DNA of 64,000 nucleotides from Alphaproteobacteria bacterium (GTDB lineage: Bacteria; Pseudomonadota; Alphaproteobacteria; UBA8366; Aestuariispiraceae), in NCBI GenBank assembly GCA_006844765.1, contig SPJV01000096.1, positions 1 through 64,000 on the forward strand, written 5' to 3'. The notes under the pieces are model-generated. The model saw nothing but the letters and a program-made list of their open reading frames with translations, searched no databases and was not told where the DNA came from. Below, one piece after another: positions 8,879 to 17,143 of this stretch. Position 1 is the first letter of the stretch, and each line of letters starts with the position of its first letter. Made by a program: the position numbers and the translations under genes.

Positions 8879-8893
8879 GCAGGACGCGTGCCA
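8879..8893 (-). promoter_or_regulatory. Sigma-54 promoter for flgK
   Basis: On the reverse strand the sequence reads TGGCACG, four bases, CTGC. That gives the invariant GG and GC at the right spacing and only one mismatch to TGGCACG-N4-TTGC. It is 39 bases upstream of the flgK start, consistent with a separate late promoter for the hook-associated gene. Confidence 0.6.
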
Positions 8894-8921
8894 TGAAACG
8901 AGTGGAATGGTGCCGCTCTGC

Positions 8922-9350
8922 TTAAAGCGATCGGTTCAACGCGACTGGTGCGGCCTTGGGCGCGGCGCGTGACACGCCGTTGGAGCCATAGGAATCCACA
9001 TATCCAGCAGCGCTTCGTGCGGCGTCGGTGATGCGGGAAACGATCTGGCGACCGGCATCGACCATTAGGGAAAGGCGCTTTTCATTCTTCCGCGCAGCAG
9101 CCTCAAAATCGGCGCTGGCGGCCCGCAACTCTTCGCGCGCTTCAGGCGTCAGGGTTGCGCTGAATTCCCGATCCTTGGCGAGCGAGATGATCTGTTCATC
9201 ATACATCCGGAACAGGGCCTGTTTTTCCGCAACGATGGGTGAAAGGTCGTGCATGCGTGGATGCTCGAGAATTTCATTCTCCCGCTCCAGGACGCTTTTC
9301 AGGTCACGCATCAGATCCATTAGGTTTTGCGCTCTTACTGTAGCATTCAT
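8922..9350 (-). CDS. FlgN-like flagellar chaperone
   Basis: This 142-residue, mostly alpha-helical protein (LMDLMRDLKSVLERENEILE, then KQALFRMYDEQII and a long charged helix) has the size, charge and position of FlgN, the cytoplasmic export chaperone for FlgK and FlgL. FlgN sequences diverge strongly, so the call rests on the N-terminal helix pattern, where L.....L..E...L resembles FlgN, and on location between the rod-binding gene and flgK. The start at 9350 overlaps the preceding stop by four bases and has GGAG eight bases upstream. A general flagellar protein of unknown function is the alternative. Confidence 0.65.
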   Translation of the reverse strand: MNATVRAQNLMDLMRDLKSVLERENEILEHPRMHDLSPIVAEKQALFRMYDEQIISLAKDREFSATLTPEAREELRAASADFEAAARKNEKRLSLMVDAGRQIVSRITDAARSAAGYVDSYGSNGVSRAAPKAAPVALNRSL

Positions 9351-9712
9351 TGCTGTTGCTCCTGAATTCGAATGATCTCACCCATCACATTGTCTGCGAC
9401 ACCGATGCCGCCGCGATTGGCGATTGCCTTGCCGTATTCCTGGTTCAGCATGGATCGGAAGACACGTTCCCCCTGGCCGCCACCGAACAATCCATCGCTC
9501 GGCACGGTCTCAAACATGTGTTCCAGCATTTGCGAAATGAATGTCGCTTCATAGTCGACTGCCGCTTCCTTCGCCTTGCGGTAATCGCCTTCCCCATCAC
9601 CAAATTTGGCAACATTGTCGATCCGCGCCTTGAGCGATTGATCGCGTGCCTTGGTCGCGGTGAAGGATGCTGTTTGGTCGATTAGAAGACCTTGTCCTTG
9701 ATCCAACATCAC
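9347..9712 (-). CDS. Rod-binding protein (FlgJ N-terminal domain only)
   Basis: The 121-residue product carries the rod-binding domain: AAVDYEATFISQMLEHMFETVP, GLFGGGQGERVFRSMLNQEYGKAIANRGGIGVADNV. It lacks the C-terminal muramidase domain found in enterobacterial FlgJ, as is usual in alphaproteobacteria, so another enzyme must open the peptidoglycan for the rod. It would cap or scaffold the growing rod in the periplasm. The start ATG overlaps the flgI stop by four bases, and its own stop overlaps the FlgN-like start, so the group is translationally coupled. Confidence 0.85.
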   Translation of the reverse strand: MMLDQGQGLLIDQTASFTATKARDQSLKARIDNVAKFGDGEGDYRKAKEAAVDYEATFISQMLEHMFETVPSDGLFGGGQGERVFRSMLNQEYGKAIANRGGIGVADNVMGEIIRIQEQQQ

Positions 9713-10884
9713 AGCACCGCAATTTCAGCTTGCAGGGCGCCGGCCGCCTTGACCGCCTGCAGAATTGTGATCATGTCGCGCGGGCCGACACCAAGTGAGT
9801 TAAGGCCGTTCACCAGTTCTTGCAGACTAACCCCGCCACCGACGATCCCAAGGCGCCGGTCAGCACCCTCATCGACCTCGACATTTGTGCGATCAACGGT
9901 CTCTGTCGTCCCGGTGTTGGAGAAGGGTTGAGGTTGAGAAACCTGTTGGGTCTCCGTCACGCGAATGGTCAGATTCCCTTGCGCGATTGCGACACGATCA
10001 ACACGAACATTCTCTCCCATCACAATGACGCCGGATTGCTCGTCAATGATGATCTTGGCAACGCTATCGGGTTCGACGCGTAGCTGTTCGATATCGGTCA
10101 GCATTTCGACCACTTCACCCTGGTAGGTGTCTGGAACTACGATTGCGACCGTAGTCGGGTCAGTAACCTTGGCGGCGGTTACACCGACGAAGGCGTTGAT
10201 AGCTTGCGCAATGCGGCGCGCGGTCGTGAAGTCTGGATTGCGAAGGCTTAGCCGGATCTGCTGCATGCCCGCCATATCGAAGGGGATCTCGCGTTCGATG
10301 ATAGCCCCGCTGGCAATTCTGCCACTTGTGGGCACCCCTTTAATGACGGTTTCCGCAGCCCCTTGGGCGCTAAATCCACCTACGGCAATAGTCCCTTGGG
10401 CAACCGCATAAACTTCCCCATCTGCTGCTAGCATCGGGCTAACCAGAAGCGTGCCACCGAGCAGGCTTGATGAATCGCCCAGCGCCGAAACAGTGACATC
10501 GACGCGGCTGCCTTGTCTGGCAAAGGGGTGAAGGGTCGCGGTGACCATGACCGCTGCAACATTGTCGGTGCTAAGCGCAGTGTCATCTGCGTTGACACCC
10601 ATCCGTTCCAGCATCCCGATCAGGCTTTCCCGGGTGAATACAGCGCTTGTCAGGGAATCTCCGGTGCCATTCAGACCGACGACCAATCCATAACCAACCA
10701 GCAAGTTGTCCCGAACCCCTTCGACATCGACGATGTCTTTGATCCTGGATTGGGCATTGGCCGGTGCGATCAGGGATAGGGCGAAGATCGCAAGCGCCAT
10801 CAAACCGAAGACGGCTTGACCCAGGCGCTCAAGCTGCAGGCGACTCTTAAAGTCACGATCAGGGATGAATAGGCTCTTTAACAT
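9709..10884 (-). CDS. flgI: Flagellar P-ring protein FlgI
   Basis: The 391-residue precursor has a signal peptide (hydrophobic GLMALAIFALSLIAPANAQ, cleavage expected near residue 45) followed by the conserved SRIKDIVDVEGVRDNLLVGYGLVVGLNGTGDS. The rest follows the family: TLLVSPMLAADGEVYAVAQG and the C-terminal SLQELVNGLNSLGVGPRDMITILQAVKAAGALQAE. FlgI forms the P ring around the rod in the peptidoglycan layer. About 35 residues precede the hydrophobic core, longer than usual; a downstream start is possible but has no clear ribosome site. It heads the operon and faces fliX, as in Caulobacter. Confidence 0.95.
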   Translation of the reverse strand: MLKSLFIPDRDFKSRLQLERLGQAVFGLMALAIFALSLIAPANAQSRIKDIVDVEGVRDNLLVGYGLVVGLNGTGDSLTSAVFTRESLIGMLERMGVNADDTALSTDNVAAVMVTATLHPFARQGSRVDVTVSALGDSSSLLGGTLLVSPMLAADGEVYAVAQGTIAVGGFSAQGAAETVIKGVPTSGRIASGAIIEREIPFDMAGMQQIRLSLRNPDFTTARRIAQAINAFVGVTAAKVTDPTTVAIVVPDTYQGEVVEMLTDIEQLRVEPDSVAKIIIDEQSGVIVMGENVRVDRVAIAQGNLTIRVTETQQVSQPQPFSNTGTTETVDRTNVEVDEGADRRLGIVGGGVSLQELVNGLNSLGVGPRDMITILQAVKAAGALQAEIAVL

Positions 10885-10939
10885 TTTGTATAACGTCCTT
10901 CTCTCAATTCGGACTTATGCTCTCTCGGGAGAGCCCGAT

Positions 10940-10954
10940 GCGAGTTTCATGCCA
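10940..10954 (-). promoter_or_regulatory. Sigma-54 promoter for the flgI operon
   Basis: The reverse strand reads TGGCATG, AAAC, TCGCA: GG and GC elements at correct spacing with one mismatch in each half. It ends 55 bases upstream of the flgI start, in the 318-base region shared with divergent fliX. I saw no other strong element in that region. Confidence 0.6.
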
Positions 10955-11202
10955 ACAAGGATATTTATGTAAGGTGCTGAAAGTATTAATTTAATTCGCG
11001 CGTTTACTACGTGAGGAGATCGAAACGGGAGCGCGCGCAAACCGTCGGCAACTCTTGCCGGTTCATCTTCGTTGTTGTGTGGATTTGCGGCGCACGCAAA
11101 TTGGGTTAGGCTCAAGCAGCGCCTCGTCTCGCTATGGTGCACGAAGGCGGTGTCCAGTTCCTATACATTGGCTTGGCCCATGATCCTGAAAGAGGATGTG
11201 TG

Positions 11203-11670
11203 ATGAAGGTAGATGGCCCCCGTGGTCCCTCAAAAACAGCGGCGCCTCGAAAGGCGGCTCGGAGCGGCTCTGCTGGCTCAGCTGGATTTGCTGATGCACT
11301 CAAGGGACCGGAAGGATCTGCTGCCGGTGACGGCGAAGATTCGGTTGAGGCCGCCCACGGCGCTGCCCCGGCGACGAGCTTGGATGCGCTTCTCGCAATC
11401 CAGGGCGTGGATTCGGTTCCTGACGCGACCGAGGAAAAACGATCCGGTAACAGGGCTGCCCGGCAGTGGGGAGAGGAAATGCTGGATGGTTTGGAAGAAA
11501 TTCGACGGGATCTTTTGCATGGTGCGGTGCCGCCGGATCGACTTGCGACACTTGCTCAGGTGATTGGAGAACGCAAGGCGCAGGCTGACGATCCGGGCCT
11601 TAAGGATATCTTGGGTGAGATTGAATTGCGCGCCCGTGTTGAGCTAGCGAAGCTGCGCCGGTCAGGATAG
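11203..11670 (+). CDS. fliX: Flagellar assembly regulator FliX
   Basis: The 155-residue protein begins MKVDGPRG and ends in a helical domain containing SLDALLAIQGVD, RAARQWGEEMLDGLEEIRRDLL, LATLAQVIGERK and DPGLKDILGEIELRARVELAKL, which is the FliX family pattern. In Caulobacter FliX couples early (basal body) assembly to activity of the sigma-54 activator FlbD. Here it is divergent from flgI, the same arrangement as in Caulobacter. I chose ATG 11203 because AGAGGA lies seven bases upstream and the product then starts like FliX; the ORF extends 23 codons further upstream. FlbD is not in this window. Confidence 0.9.
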   Translation: MKVDGPRGPSKTAAPRKAARSGSAGSAGFADALKGPEGSAAGDGEDSVEAAHGAAPATSLDALLAIQGVDSVPDATEEKRSGNRAARQWGEEMLDGLEEIRRDLLHGAVPPDRLATLAQVIGERKAQADDPGLKDILGEIELRARVELAKLRRSG

Positions 11671-11832
11671 ATGGCGCGGTTTTTACCCGGCTTACCAAGC
11701 ATTTTGGAAGTCTTGCGTGAGGGGCTCTGACGAACCTTCAAAAATCCATCATAAAAAAAGGAGTTGTGCGCTACGACCATGCGCCCTATAAGCCCGCCCC
11801 ATCAACATGTTACCACACCCTGGGAGTATGTG

Positions 11833-12300
11833 ATGTCGCGGGAACAAGCCTCTGAGACAGAGCTTAAATCTACTGATGGTCTTACCTCGACCCTTTTGCC
11901 TCCCGATTACCGACCTTCCGAAGACGAAGACTTCATGAATCCAATGCAGCTGGAATATTTCCGGCAGAAACTATTGCATTGGAAGTCGGAATTGTTGCGA
12001 GAGTCATCTGAAACACTTGAAAGCATGCAGCAGGAAAGTCTGGCACAACCAGACTTGACCGACCGCGCTTCGATGGAAACGGATCGTGCCATTGAATTGC
12101 GAACCCGGGATCGGGAACGCAAATTGATCTCGAAGATCGACGCGGCGCTCGAACGGGTTTCTGACGGATCTTATGGCTATTGCCTTGAGACGGATGAACC
12201 GATTTCGCTTCGTCGTCTAGAAGCGCGCCCAATCGCGACGCTTAGCCTGGAGGCCCAGGAACGTCACGAACGGGATGAGCGTCTGCACCGGGACGACTAA
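11833..12300 (+). CDS. dksA: DksA/TraR-family transcription factor lacking most zinc-finger cysteines
   Basis: The 155-residue protein matches DksA throughout: a coiled coil beginning FRQKLLHWKSELLRESSETL, the coiled-coil tip DLTDRAS with Asp74, Asp77 and Ala79 (the residues that reach into RNA polymerase), ELRTRDRERKLISKIDAAL, and GSYGYCLETDEPISLRRLEARP. The zinc-finger positions read C117-x2-T-x17-S-x2-A, so only one of four cysteines remains. Such cysteine-poor forms are known and can work without zinc. DksA with ppGpp adjusts rRNA and many other promoters. It lies 162 bases after fliX among flagellar operons. The start at 11833 has GGGAG six bases upstream; an upstream ATG (11779) is less likely. 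Confidence 0.92.
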   Translation: MSREQASETELKSTDGLTSTLLPPDYRPSEDEDFMNPMQLEYFRQKLLHWKSELLRESSETLESMQQESLAQPDLTDRASMETDRAIELRTRDRERKLISKIDAALERVSDGSYGYCLETDEPISLRRLEARPIATLSLEAQERHERDERLHRDD

Positions 12301-12355
12301 TCATTCATCAGTTTGTCTTGGCTACGGCCTGACACAGAAGAATGCGGACTAAAGG

Positions 12356-12387
12356 GAAGGGCCCGGCTTTTTGAAGCCGGGCCCTTC
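12356..12387. terminator. Perfect 14-bp hairpin between dksA and flgH
   Basis: Bases 12356-12369 pair without mismatch with 12374-12387 around a TTTG loop. It lies between the convergent ends of dksA and flgH, so it probably separates the two transcripts. There is no T-run after it on the plus strand. Confidence 0.65.
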
Positions 12388-12494
12388 TAGGTCACGCCGC
12401 GTTTGAGAGGAGAGAGAGGAGAGAGGACGCGGGCGTAACCTTATCTCTGAAACTTGTATGAGCTCTTCTGAATTCGCTGTATCCAATTCCGTCG

Positions 12495-13346
12495 TTAGAA
12501 CGGCATCAGGATATCAACAATCTGTGTCCCCCAGCGTGGTTGCTGGAAGTCGGTGATTTGACCACGACCACCATAGGCGAGACGCGCTTCAGCGATCTTC
12601 TCATATGTAATCGTGTTGCTTGATGAGATGTCTTGCGGGCGGATGACGCCGGCGACCAGTAATTCCCGGACCTCAAAGTTAACCCGTGTTTCCTGCTTGC
12701 CGTGAATGACTAGATTCCCGTTTGGCAGGACCTGGGTGACAATCGCGGCGACTTGCAGATTGACCGTTTCATCGCGCTCAATTGAGCCGGCCCCGGTATT
12801 TGTCGTGCTTCCGTCATAGGCCAGGATATCTGCCGGATTAACGGCTTCCGGGAGGACCGAGTTAAGGGCCCCCTCATATCCCAAAATGGAATCGACATCG
12901 ACGTTTTCCGCCGTCGTTCGGCTTCTCGTCGTCGTATTCTCGAAGCTTGCATCTTCATCGATACTGATCACGACAGTCACAATGTCACCGACCTGATTGG
13001 CGCGCAGATCCTTCAGGAAAGCGCGGCTACCAGGGCGCCAGAGTGAATTTGCAAGCCGCTTTGTCGTAATCGGTTCCGGCATTGGCATGCTGACGGGCTT
13101 GTAGTCATGGGCGTGTGTTGGATTATCGATTTCCTTCAAATCCGGTTGCTGCCCCATCTCAGCGAGACGGCTGAAGGTGTTGCAGCCGGCCAGTGAAAAG
13201 GTTGCAACGCCGGCCAGGAGCAGATGCCGAAAGGCCTTTTTGGATGACGGTAGGGCTGACAGAACAAGCGCGGCCTTTTCAAATCCAGCGCGAAGACTAG
13301 CGGTCATCGTTCTCGTTACGTCGTTCATCATGATTGTCGTTTTCAT
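12495..13346 (-). CDS. flgH: Flagellar L-ring lipoprotein FlgH
   Basis: The 283-residue precursor has a lipobox (FSLAGC) after a hydrophobic stretch, so the mature protein is an outer-membrane lipoprotein. Family features follow: NSLWRPGSRAFLKDLRANQVGDIVTVVI, VAAIVTQVLPNGNLVIHGKQE, and the C-terminal GVIRPQDISSSNTITYEKIAEARLAYGGRG. FlgH forms the L ring. About 50 residues precede the lipobox, longer than usual. The ATG at 13346 has GGAAAGGAG just upstream and is preferred to the longer frame starting at 13427. It is the last gene of the flgF-flgG-flgA-flgH operon. Confidence 0.93.
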   Translation of the reverse strand: MKTTIMMNDVTRTMTASLRAGFEKAALVLSALPSSKKAFRHLLLAGVATFSLAGCNTFSRLAEMGQQPDLKEIDNPTHAHDYKPVSMPMPEPITTKRLANSLWRPGSRAFLKDLRANQVGDIVTVVISIDEDASFENTTTRSRTTAENVDVDSILGYEGALNSVLPEAVNPADILAYDGSTTNTGAGSIERDETVNLQVAAIVTQVLPNGNLVIHGKQETRVNFEVRELLVAGVIRPQDISSSNTITYEKIAEARLAYGGRGQITDFQQPRWGTQIVDILMPF

Positions 13347-13431
13347 CGTTGGCTCCTTTCCGAACCCACCGCGTTTCCTTTGGCGCGCGGCCACCACAAC
13401 GTTCACGTCAAAACCTGCCTGCGACATTCAC

Positions 13432-14481
13432 TTAGTTAAGCGCGAGCCTGTCACCGATATGAACGGAGACTTTGTTTGAGCCGACCACCTCTGCATCGAG
13501 AATAGCCAGACTTTGCGTGTTCTGAACTGGGATTGTCTCACCCGCAGCGCCGTTCTGCATGGCACGACCTTGGGTCGTTAACACCATTTTGGCGGTACGA
13601 TAGACAACCGTGACCCGGTCTCCTTTTTTCACCAAGATTGGCGGATGGACATCGGAAGACCGGATCGGTTTTCCTGCCCGAAGTGACCGTTTGACAGCCA
13701 TGCCGACGACCATGCTCGGATCAGACACGACATTCTGGCCCAGTTTGTCAGCGCGGAAGCGGATGATTTCCAGGTCTCGGTTGCGGATGACATGGCCTTT
13801 CGACAACCGCCCGACAGGGACAGCGACTTCGGCCATGCGGTGAACCCGTCCGGCGACAATAAGTTTCTCAAGGGCTCTGCCTTCTGCCGGGGCGATGACG
13901 ACGCCAGAGAAACGCCCGCTTGCGCTGTCATAGCGAAACCGGTCGACCCGAATTGTCGGTTCTACGTTCATCGGCAGATGCAGGCTGGCACGCGGGTCAT
14001 CCAGGATGAGTTCGATCAAGTCATCATCGCCGGTCTGATCGAACATCGAATCCCCGATGGCGCGGCTGATCGTGTCCGTATCGATGGTCCGGCTCTTGCG
14101 CGATGCCATGGCAAAGTCGTGTTTGCTGGTCGGGCGCCAATCGAGGCGATAGGCGCGAGCCAGTTTCCACAGCCAAACAGCAGTCAGTGTTGTTTCTTTG
14201 CCGGGTTTTGGGGCCCGCAGGGCGACTTTCGCACCTGCCTTGCCAGCATTCGTGAAGATATCGCCAACCCGGATAAAGTCATTATCGACCTCGACGATGG
14301 GGTTGAGCTGCACAATGCCCGGTGCGACGTCTTCGCCTTCGTCGGTGCTCTGTCGGACGGTCTCCGCATCCGTGTCTTTGCTGGCTGCTTGGACAGCACC
14401 GGCACCGAGTATTACGGCGGCGGTCTGTGCCAAAAGCAATCCAGCAAGCAGCAGGGCATATACAAGTTTCAAACGCATCAT
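13432..14481 (-). CDS. flgA: P-ring assembly chaperone FlgA
   Basis: The 349-residue precursor starts with a signal peptide (LVYALLLAGLLLAQTAAVILGAGAVQA). The C-terminal half is the FlgA/SAF region: AEVAVPVGRLSKGHVIRNRDLEIIRF, VVGMAVKRSLRAGKPIRSSDV, KKGDRVTVVYRTAKMVLTTQGRAMQNGAAGE and IPVQNTQSLAILDAEVVG. FlgA helps FlgI assemble into the P ring in the periplasm. The protein is long for the family because of an acidic linker (about residues 35-60) and an N-terminal domain of about 100 residues. It is between flgG and flgH. Two adjacent ATG codons could start it, with GGGGAGAAG upstream. Confidence 0.92.
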   Translation of the reverse strand: MMRLKLVYALLLAGLLLAQTAAVILGAGAVQAASKDTDAETVRQSTDEGEDVAPGIVQLNPIVEVDNDFIRVGDIFTNAGKAGAKVALRAPKPGKETTLTAVWLWKLARAYRLDWRPTSKHDFAMASRKSRTIDTDTISRAIGDSMFDQTGDDDLIELILDDPRASLHLPMNVEPTIRVDRFRYDSASGRFSGVVIAPAEGRALEKLIVAGRVHRMAEVAVPVGRLSKGHVIRNRDLEIIRFRADKLGQNVVSDPSMVVGMAVKRSLRAGKPIRSSDVHPPILVKKGDRVTVVYRTAKMVLTTQGRAMQNGAAGETIPVQNTQSLAILDAEVVGSNKVSVHIGDRLALN

Positions 14482-14521
14482 CTTTCTTCTCCCCGGTTCA
14501 GTTAGCCGGTGGGGCTTGCGA

Positions 14522-15307
14522 TTATCTCAGGTTCGTGAGCGAGGCCATCATCTGGTCCGAGGTCTCAATCACTTTCGAGTTCATCTCATAAGCGCGCTGC
14601 GCGGTGATCAGGTTGGTGATTTCCTCGACCACGTTGACGTTTGACGTCTCCAAGAAACCCTGTTGGATCGTGCCGAAACCTGCTGAAGCAGGAACCGCTG
14701 TCGTCGCGGTGCCGGACGCCGGGCTCTCCAGATAAAGGTTATCCCCGATGGCGAGCAGGCCGGCTTCGTTGGGGAAGCGGGCGAGTTCAAGCTGGCCGAG
14801 GTTCTGTTGTGCCGTCTGCCCATCAATTGATGCCAGCACGACGCCCGAAGCGTTGATCGTAACGTCAATTGCGTTGTTGGGAACAGTCAGACCCGGCTGT
14901 ACTGTGAAACCATCCACGGTCACGATGTCGCCGTCATTGTCGAGCTGGAAGGAACCGGCTCGCGTATAGGCGGTCTGGCCATTTGGCAGCAAAATCTGGA
15001 AAAACCCTTCGCCGTTGATCGCAACGTCTAATGGGTTTTCAGTCAAGGTCAGGTTTCCCTGCTCGCTGATCCGGTAGACCGCCGCGGTTTTAACCCCGAG
15101 GCCGACCTGCACGCCGACTGGAACGACGGTTCCTGCGTCTGAGCTGTCCGAGCCGACACGTCTCTGGTTCTGATACAACAGATCCTGGAACTCTACCCTG
15201 CGGCGTTGGAAGCCGGTGGTGTTCATGTTGGCGATGTTGTGCGAGATGACCTCGACGTTCAGCTGTTGCGCCAACATCCCCGTTGCGCCGATGCTTAGTG
15301 ATCGCAT
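14522..15307 (-). CDS. flgG: Flagellar distal rod protein FlgG
   Basis: At 261 residues it has exactly the FlgG length. The N terminus MRSLSIGATGMLAQQLNVEV and SHNIANMNTTGFQRRRVEFQDLLYQ, the middle NPLDVAINGEGFFQILLPNGQTAYTRAGSF, and the C-terminal GFLETSNVNVVEEITNLITAQRAYEMNSKVI are all canonical for the distal rod. The subunits are exported through the flagellar type III apparatus and build the rod that crosses the P and L rings. It follows flgF by 72 bases and precedes flgA by 40. Confidence 0.97.
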   Translation of the reverse strand: MRSLSIGATGMLAQQLNVEVISHNIANMNTTGFQRRRVEFQDLLYQNQRRVGSDSSDAGTVVPVGVQVGLGVKTAAVYRISEQGNLTLTENPLDVAINGEGFFQILLPNGQTAYTRAGSFQLDNDGDIVTVDGFTVQPGLTVPNNAIDVTINASGVVLASIDGQTAQQNLGQLELARFPNEAGLLAIGDNLYLESPASGTATTAVPASAGFGTIQQGFLETSNVNVVEEITNLITAQRAYEMNSKVIETSDQMMASLTNLR

Positions 15308-15379
15308 GGTTTTTCTCTCCTTACTTTCATCTGGACAATGCCATCAAATCTTCAGTAACCCGGTTGCCATGGGGCGTTG

Positions 15380-16111
15380 TTAAGCGCCTGCCTGCTTGCC
15401 GAGGGTTCGGATCATCTGTTTGACCCGATCGTCTTCTTGTTGAATGAATTTCCCGACACTCTGGTGAGAGCGCATGATTTTCATCATCCGTGTCAGTTCC
15501 AGGATCGGTTCGACGTTCGAGCTTTCGATCATGCCCTGGGCGACAGTCGGGTTTCCGACATCAACCGGAGTCTGATCTTCTTCGGCACGATAGAGGCCGT
15601 TCGCCCCTTTCTTCAGTCGTTGTTCATCTTCGAAACTAACGACACGCAGTTTGCCGATAATACCATCCCCAGCTGTCGAGACTGTCCCGTCGCTAGCGAT
15701 GCTGATTTCACCGGCTTCCGGTGAGACTTGAATTGGACCCGCATCGCTGAGAACAGTACTGCCCGAGCCAGTTACGATCTGACCCTGCGCGTCCAGTTGG
15801 AAGCGACCGTGGCGGGTAAAGCGTTCACCAAGCGGCGTGTCGATTACGAAGTAACCTTCGCCATTGATTGCCAGGTCCAGCGGGTTGCCGGTCGACTTCA
15901 ATGGGCCTTCCGAAAGATCGCGGGCCTGACCAATATCCTGAACAAAGGACAGCTCTTCGCGAAATTCCGGCTTCGTGATGAATTCACGGAAAATCATTCG
16001 CTCCGCCTTGTAGGCAGGGGTCTCCGCGTTGGCGATGTTATGCGCGACGATATCCATCTCGCGGCGCAATCCCATCTGTCGGGACAAAGCGATATAGGTT
16101 GTTGATTCCAT
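15380..16111 (-). CDS. flgF: Flagellar proximal rod protein FlgF
   Basis: The 243-residue product begins MESTTYIALSRQMGLRREMD and VAHNIANAETPAYKAERMIF, then has GNPLDLAINGEGYFVIDTPLGERFTRHGRF and the C-terminal QGMIESSNVEPILELTRMMKIMRSHQSV. This distinguishes FlgF from FlgG and matches the alphaproteobacterial form. It is a rod component. I use ATG 16111 because it gives the conserved N terminus and has GAGGGGG upstream; the reading frame continues 16 codons further. It is the first gene of the flgF-flgG-flgA-flgH operon, behind a near-consensus sigma-54 promoter. Confidence 0.95.
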   Translation of the reverse strand: MESTTYIALSRQMGLRREMDIVAHNIANAETPAYKAERMIFREFITKPEFREELSFVQDIGQARDLSEGPLKSTGNPLDLAINGEGYFVIDTPLGERFTRHGRFQLDAQGQIVTGSGSTVLSDAGPIQVSPEAGEISIASDGTVSTAGDGIIGKLRVVSFEDEQRLKKGANGLYRAEEDQTPVDVGNPTVAQGMIESSNVEPILELTRMMKIMRSHQSVGKFIQQEDDRVKQMIRTLGKQAGA

Positions 16112-16232
16112 GGGCGTTATGCCCCCTCTCTCAGTCTTCTCTGGAGCGTGGCCGACCAATCCCGTTCTCCGAAATCACGGAGCGTCATATAGTCTGAATG
16201 AACACGCTTTATTCTCTCTCAACCGGAATACA

Positions 16233-16247
16233 GCAATCGCCGTGCCA
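16233..16247 (-). promoter_or_regulatory. Consensus sigma-54 promoter for the flgF operon
   Basis: The reverse strand reads TGGCACG, GCGA, TTGC, a perfect match to TGGCACG-N4-TTGC. It lies 122 bases upstream of the flgF ATG. Together with FliX it suggests the usual alphaproteobacterial control of rod and ring genes by sigma-54 and an enhancer-binding protein. Confidence 0.8.
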
Positions 16248-16433
16248 CTTTTAAAAAACATGTGAAAACAATATGTTACGAGATGTTTTCTGGTTTGTAA
16301 CTTGTCGCGCAACAACGGAATTGGTCGTAAACTCACGGATTAGGGCGGTAAGCTCTACCCTTCGGAGGCAATAACGACCGGGCAAAAAGCGAGAAGGGTT
16401 GGGGAGGCAATCCGCTTTCGGTTTGCGCGCTGG

Positions 16434-16457
16434 GCCCGAATCCTGCTCAATTCGGGC
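16434..16457. repeat. Inverted repeat upstream of fliL
   Basis: GCCCGAAT at 16434-16441 pairs with ATTCGGGC at 16450-16457 across an eight-base loop. The left arm overlaps a weak sigma-54-like string on the plus strand (GGGCCCG-N4-CTGC, 16432-16446), so either a protein-binding palindrome or part of a promoter is possible. Confidence 0.5.
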
Positions 16458-16494
16458 TGTACATAGTATATTGAAGCCGCGCGACGGGCGGCTT

Positions 16495-16560
16495 GGGCGT
16501 TACCTGACAAGGGGCGCTACCTGATCTGGGACGTGACCTGGTAGGGGACGTAACCTGGAA
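16495..16560. repeat. Four tandem imperfect 16-17 bp repeats upstream of fliL
   Basis: Units at 16495-16510, 16511-16527, 16528-16543 and 16544-16560 share the pattern GGG(G)(C/A)CG(T/C)NACCTG(A/G). They end 67 bases before the fliL start. No gene covers them. They occupy part of the 516-base region between divergent flgF and fliL, which otherwise holds the flgF sigma-54 promoter and an inverted repeat. Confidence 0.7.
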
Positions 16561-16627
16561 AGGGCTGCGTTCCTAAGATGCGCGGGAACTGGTAAAACGC
16601 GAAGACTGTTAATACGCGAGGACTGGG

Positions 16628-17143
16628 ATGAGCGAAGAAGCTGCAGAAGGCGCTGAAGAGGGCGGTAAGAAAAAGGTCAGCGGCAAGAAACTGATCTTGC
16701 TGATCGTTTTGCCATTGCTGTTGATTGGCGGTGGCGTGGGGGCCGCGCTTGTTTTGGGGCTCATTCCTGGTGTCGGCGGTGAAGAGGAGCATGCGGAGGA
16801 GCATGCTGAAGAAGAAGCGGCGCCTGAAGTTGATGTGCCCGGGTATTATATGCCGCTCGATGAAATCCGCGCCAATCTTCGCGGTCCTGGCGGGAAGACC
16901 AAATTTCTGAAGCTTCAGATTACGCTGGAATTGGAAGATCCCATTCATGAGGCAGCGATCAACCAAGCCATCCCGCGTATCAAGGATAGCTTCCTGGCCT
17001 TTTTGCGAGAGTTAAGGGTTGAGGAGTTGGAAGGCAGTCAGGGCTTCTATCGGGTGACGGAAGAATTGCTTGCGCGGGTTAATAAATCAGTATCTCCAAT
17101 TAAAGTACGAAACGTCTTGGTTACCGATATGTTGGTGCAGTAG
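16628..17143 (+). CDS. fliL: Flagellar basal body-associated protein FliL
   Basis: The 171-residue protein has a short charged N terminus, one membrane segment (KLILLIVLPLLLIGGGVGAALVLGLI, about residues 20-46), an acidic His/Glu linker (EEEHAEEHAEEEAA), and the FliL periplasmic domain (YMPLDEIRANLRG, FLKLQITLELED, IPRIKDSFLAFLREL, NKSVSPIKVRNVLVTDMLVQ). FliL rings surround the stator units and support torque. It is 129 bases before fliM on the same strand. The DNA upstream carries tandem repeats. Confidence 0.93.
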   Translation: MSEEAAEGAEEGGKKKVSGKKLILLIVLPLLLIGGGVGAALVLGLIPGVGGEEEHAEEHAEEEAAPEVDVPGYYMPLDEIRANLRGPGGKTKFLKLQITLELEDPIHEAAINQAIPRIKDSFLAFLRELRVEELEGSQGFYRVTEELLARVNKSVSPIKVRNVLVTDMLVQ

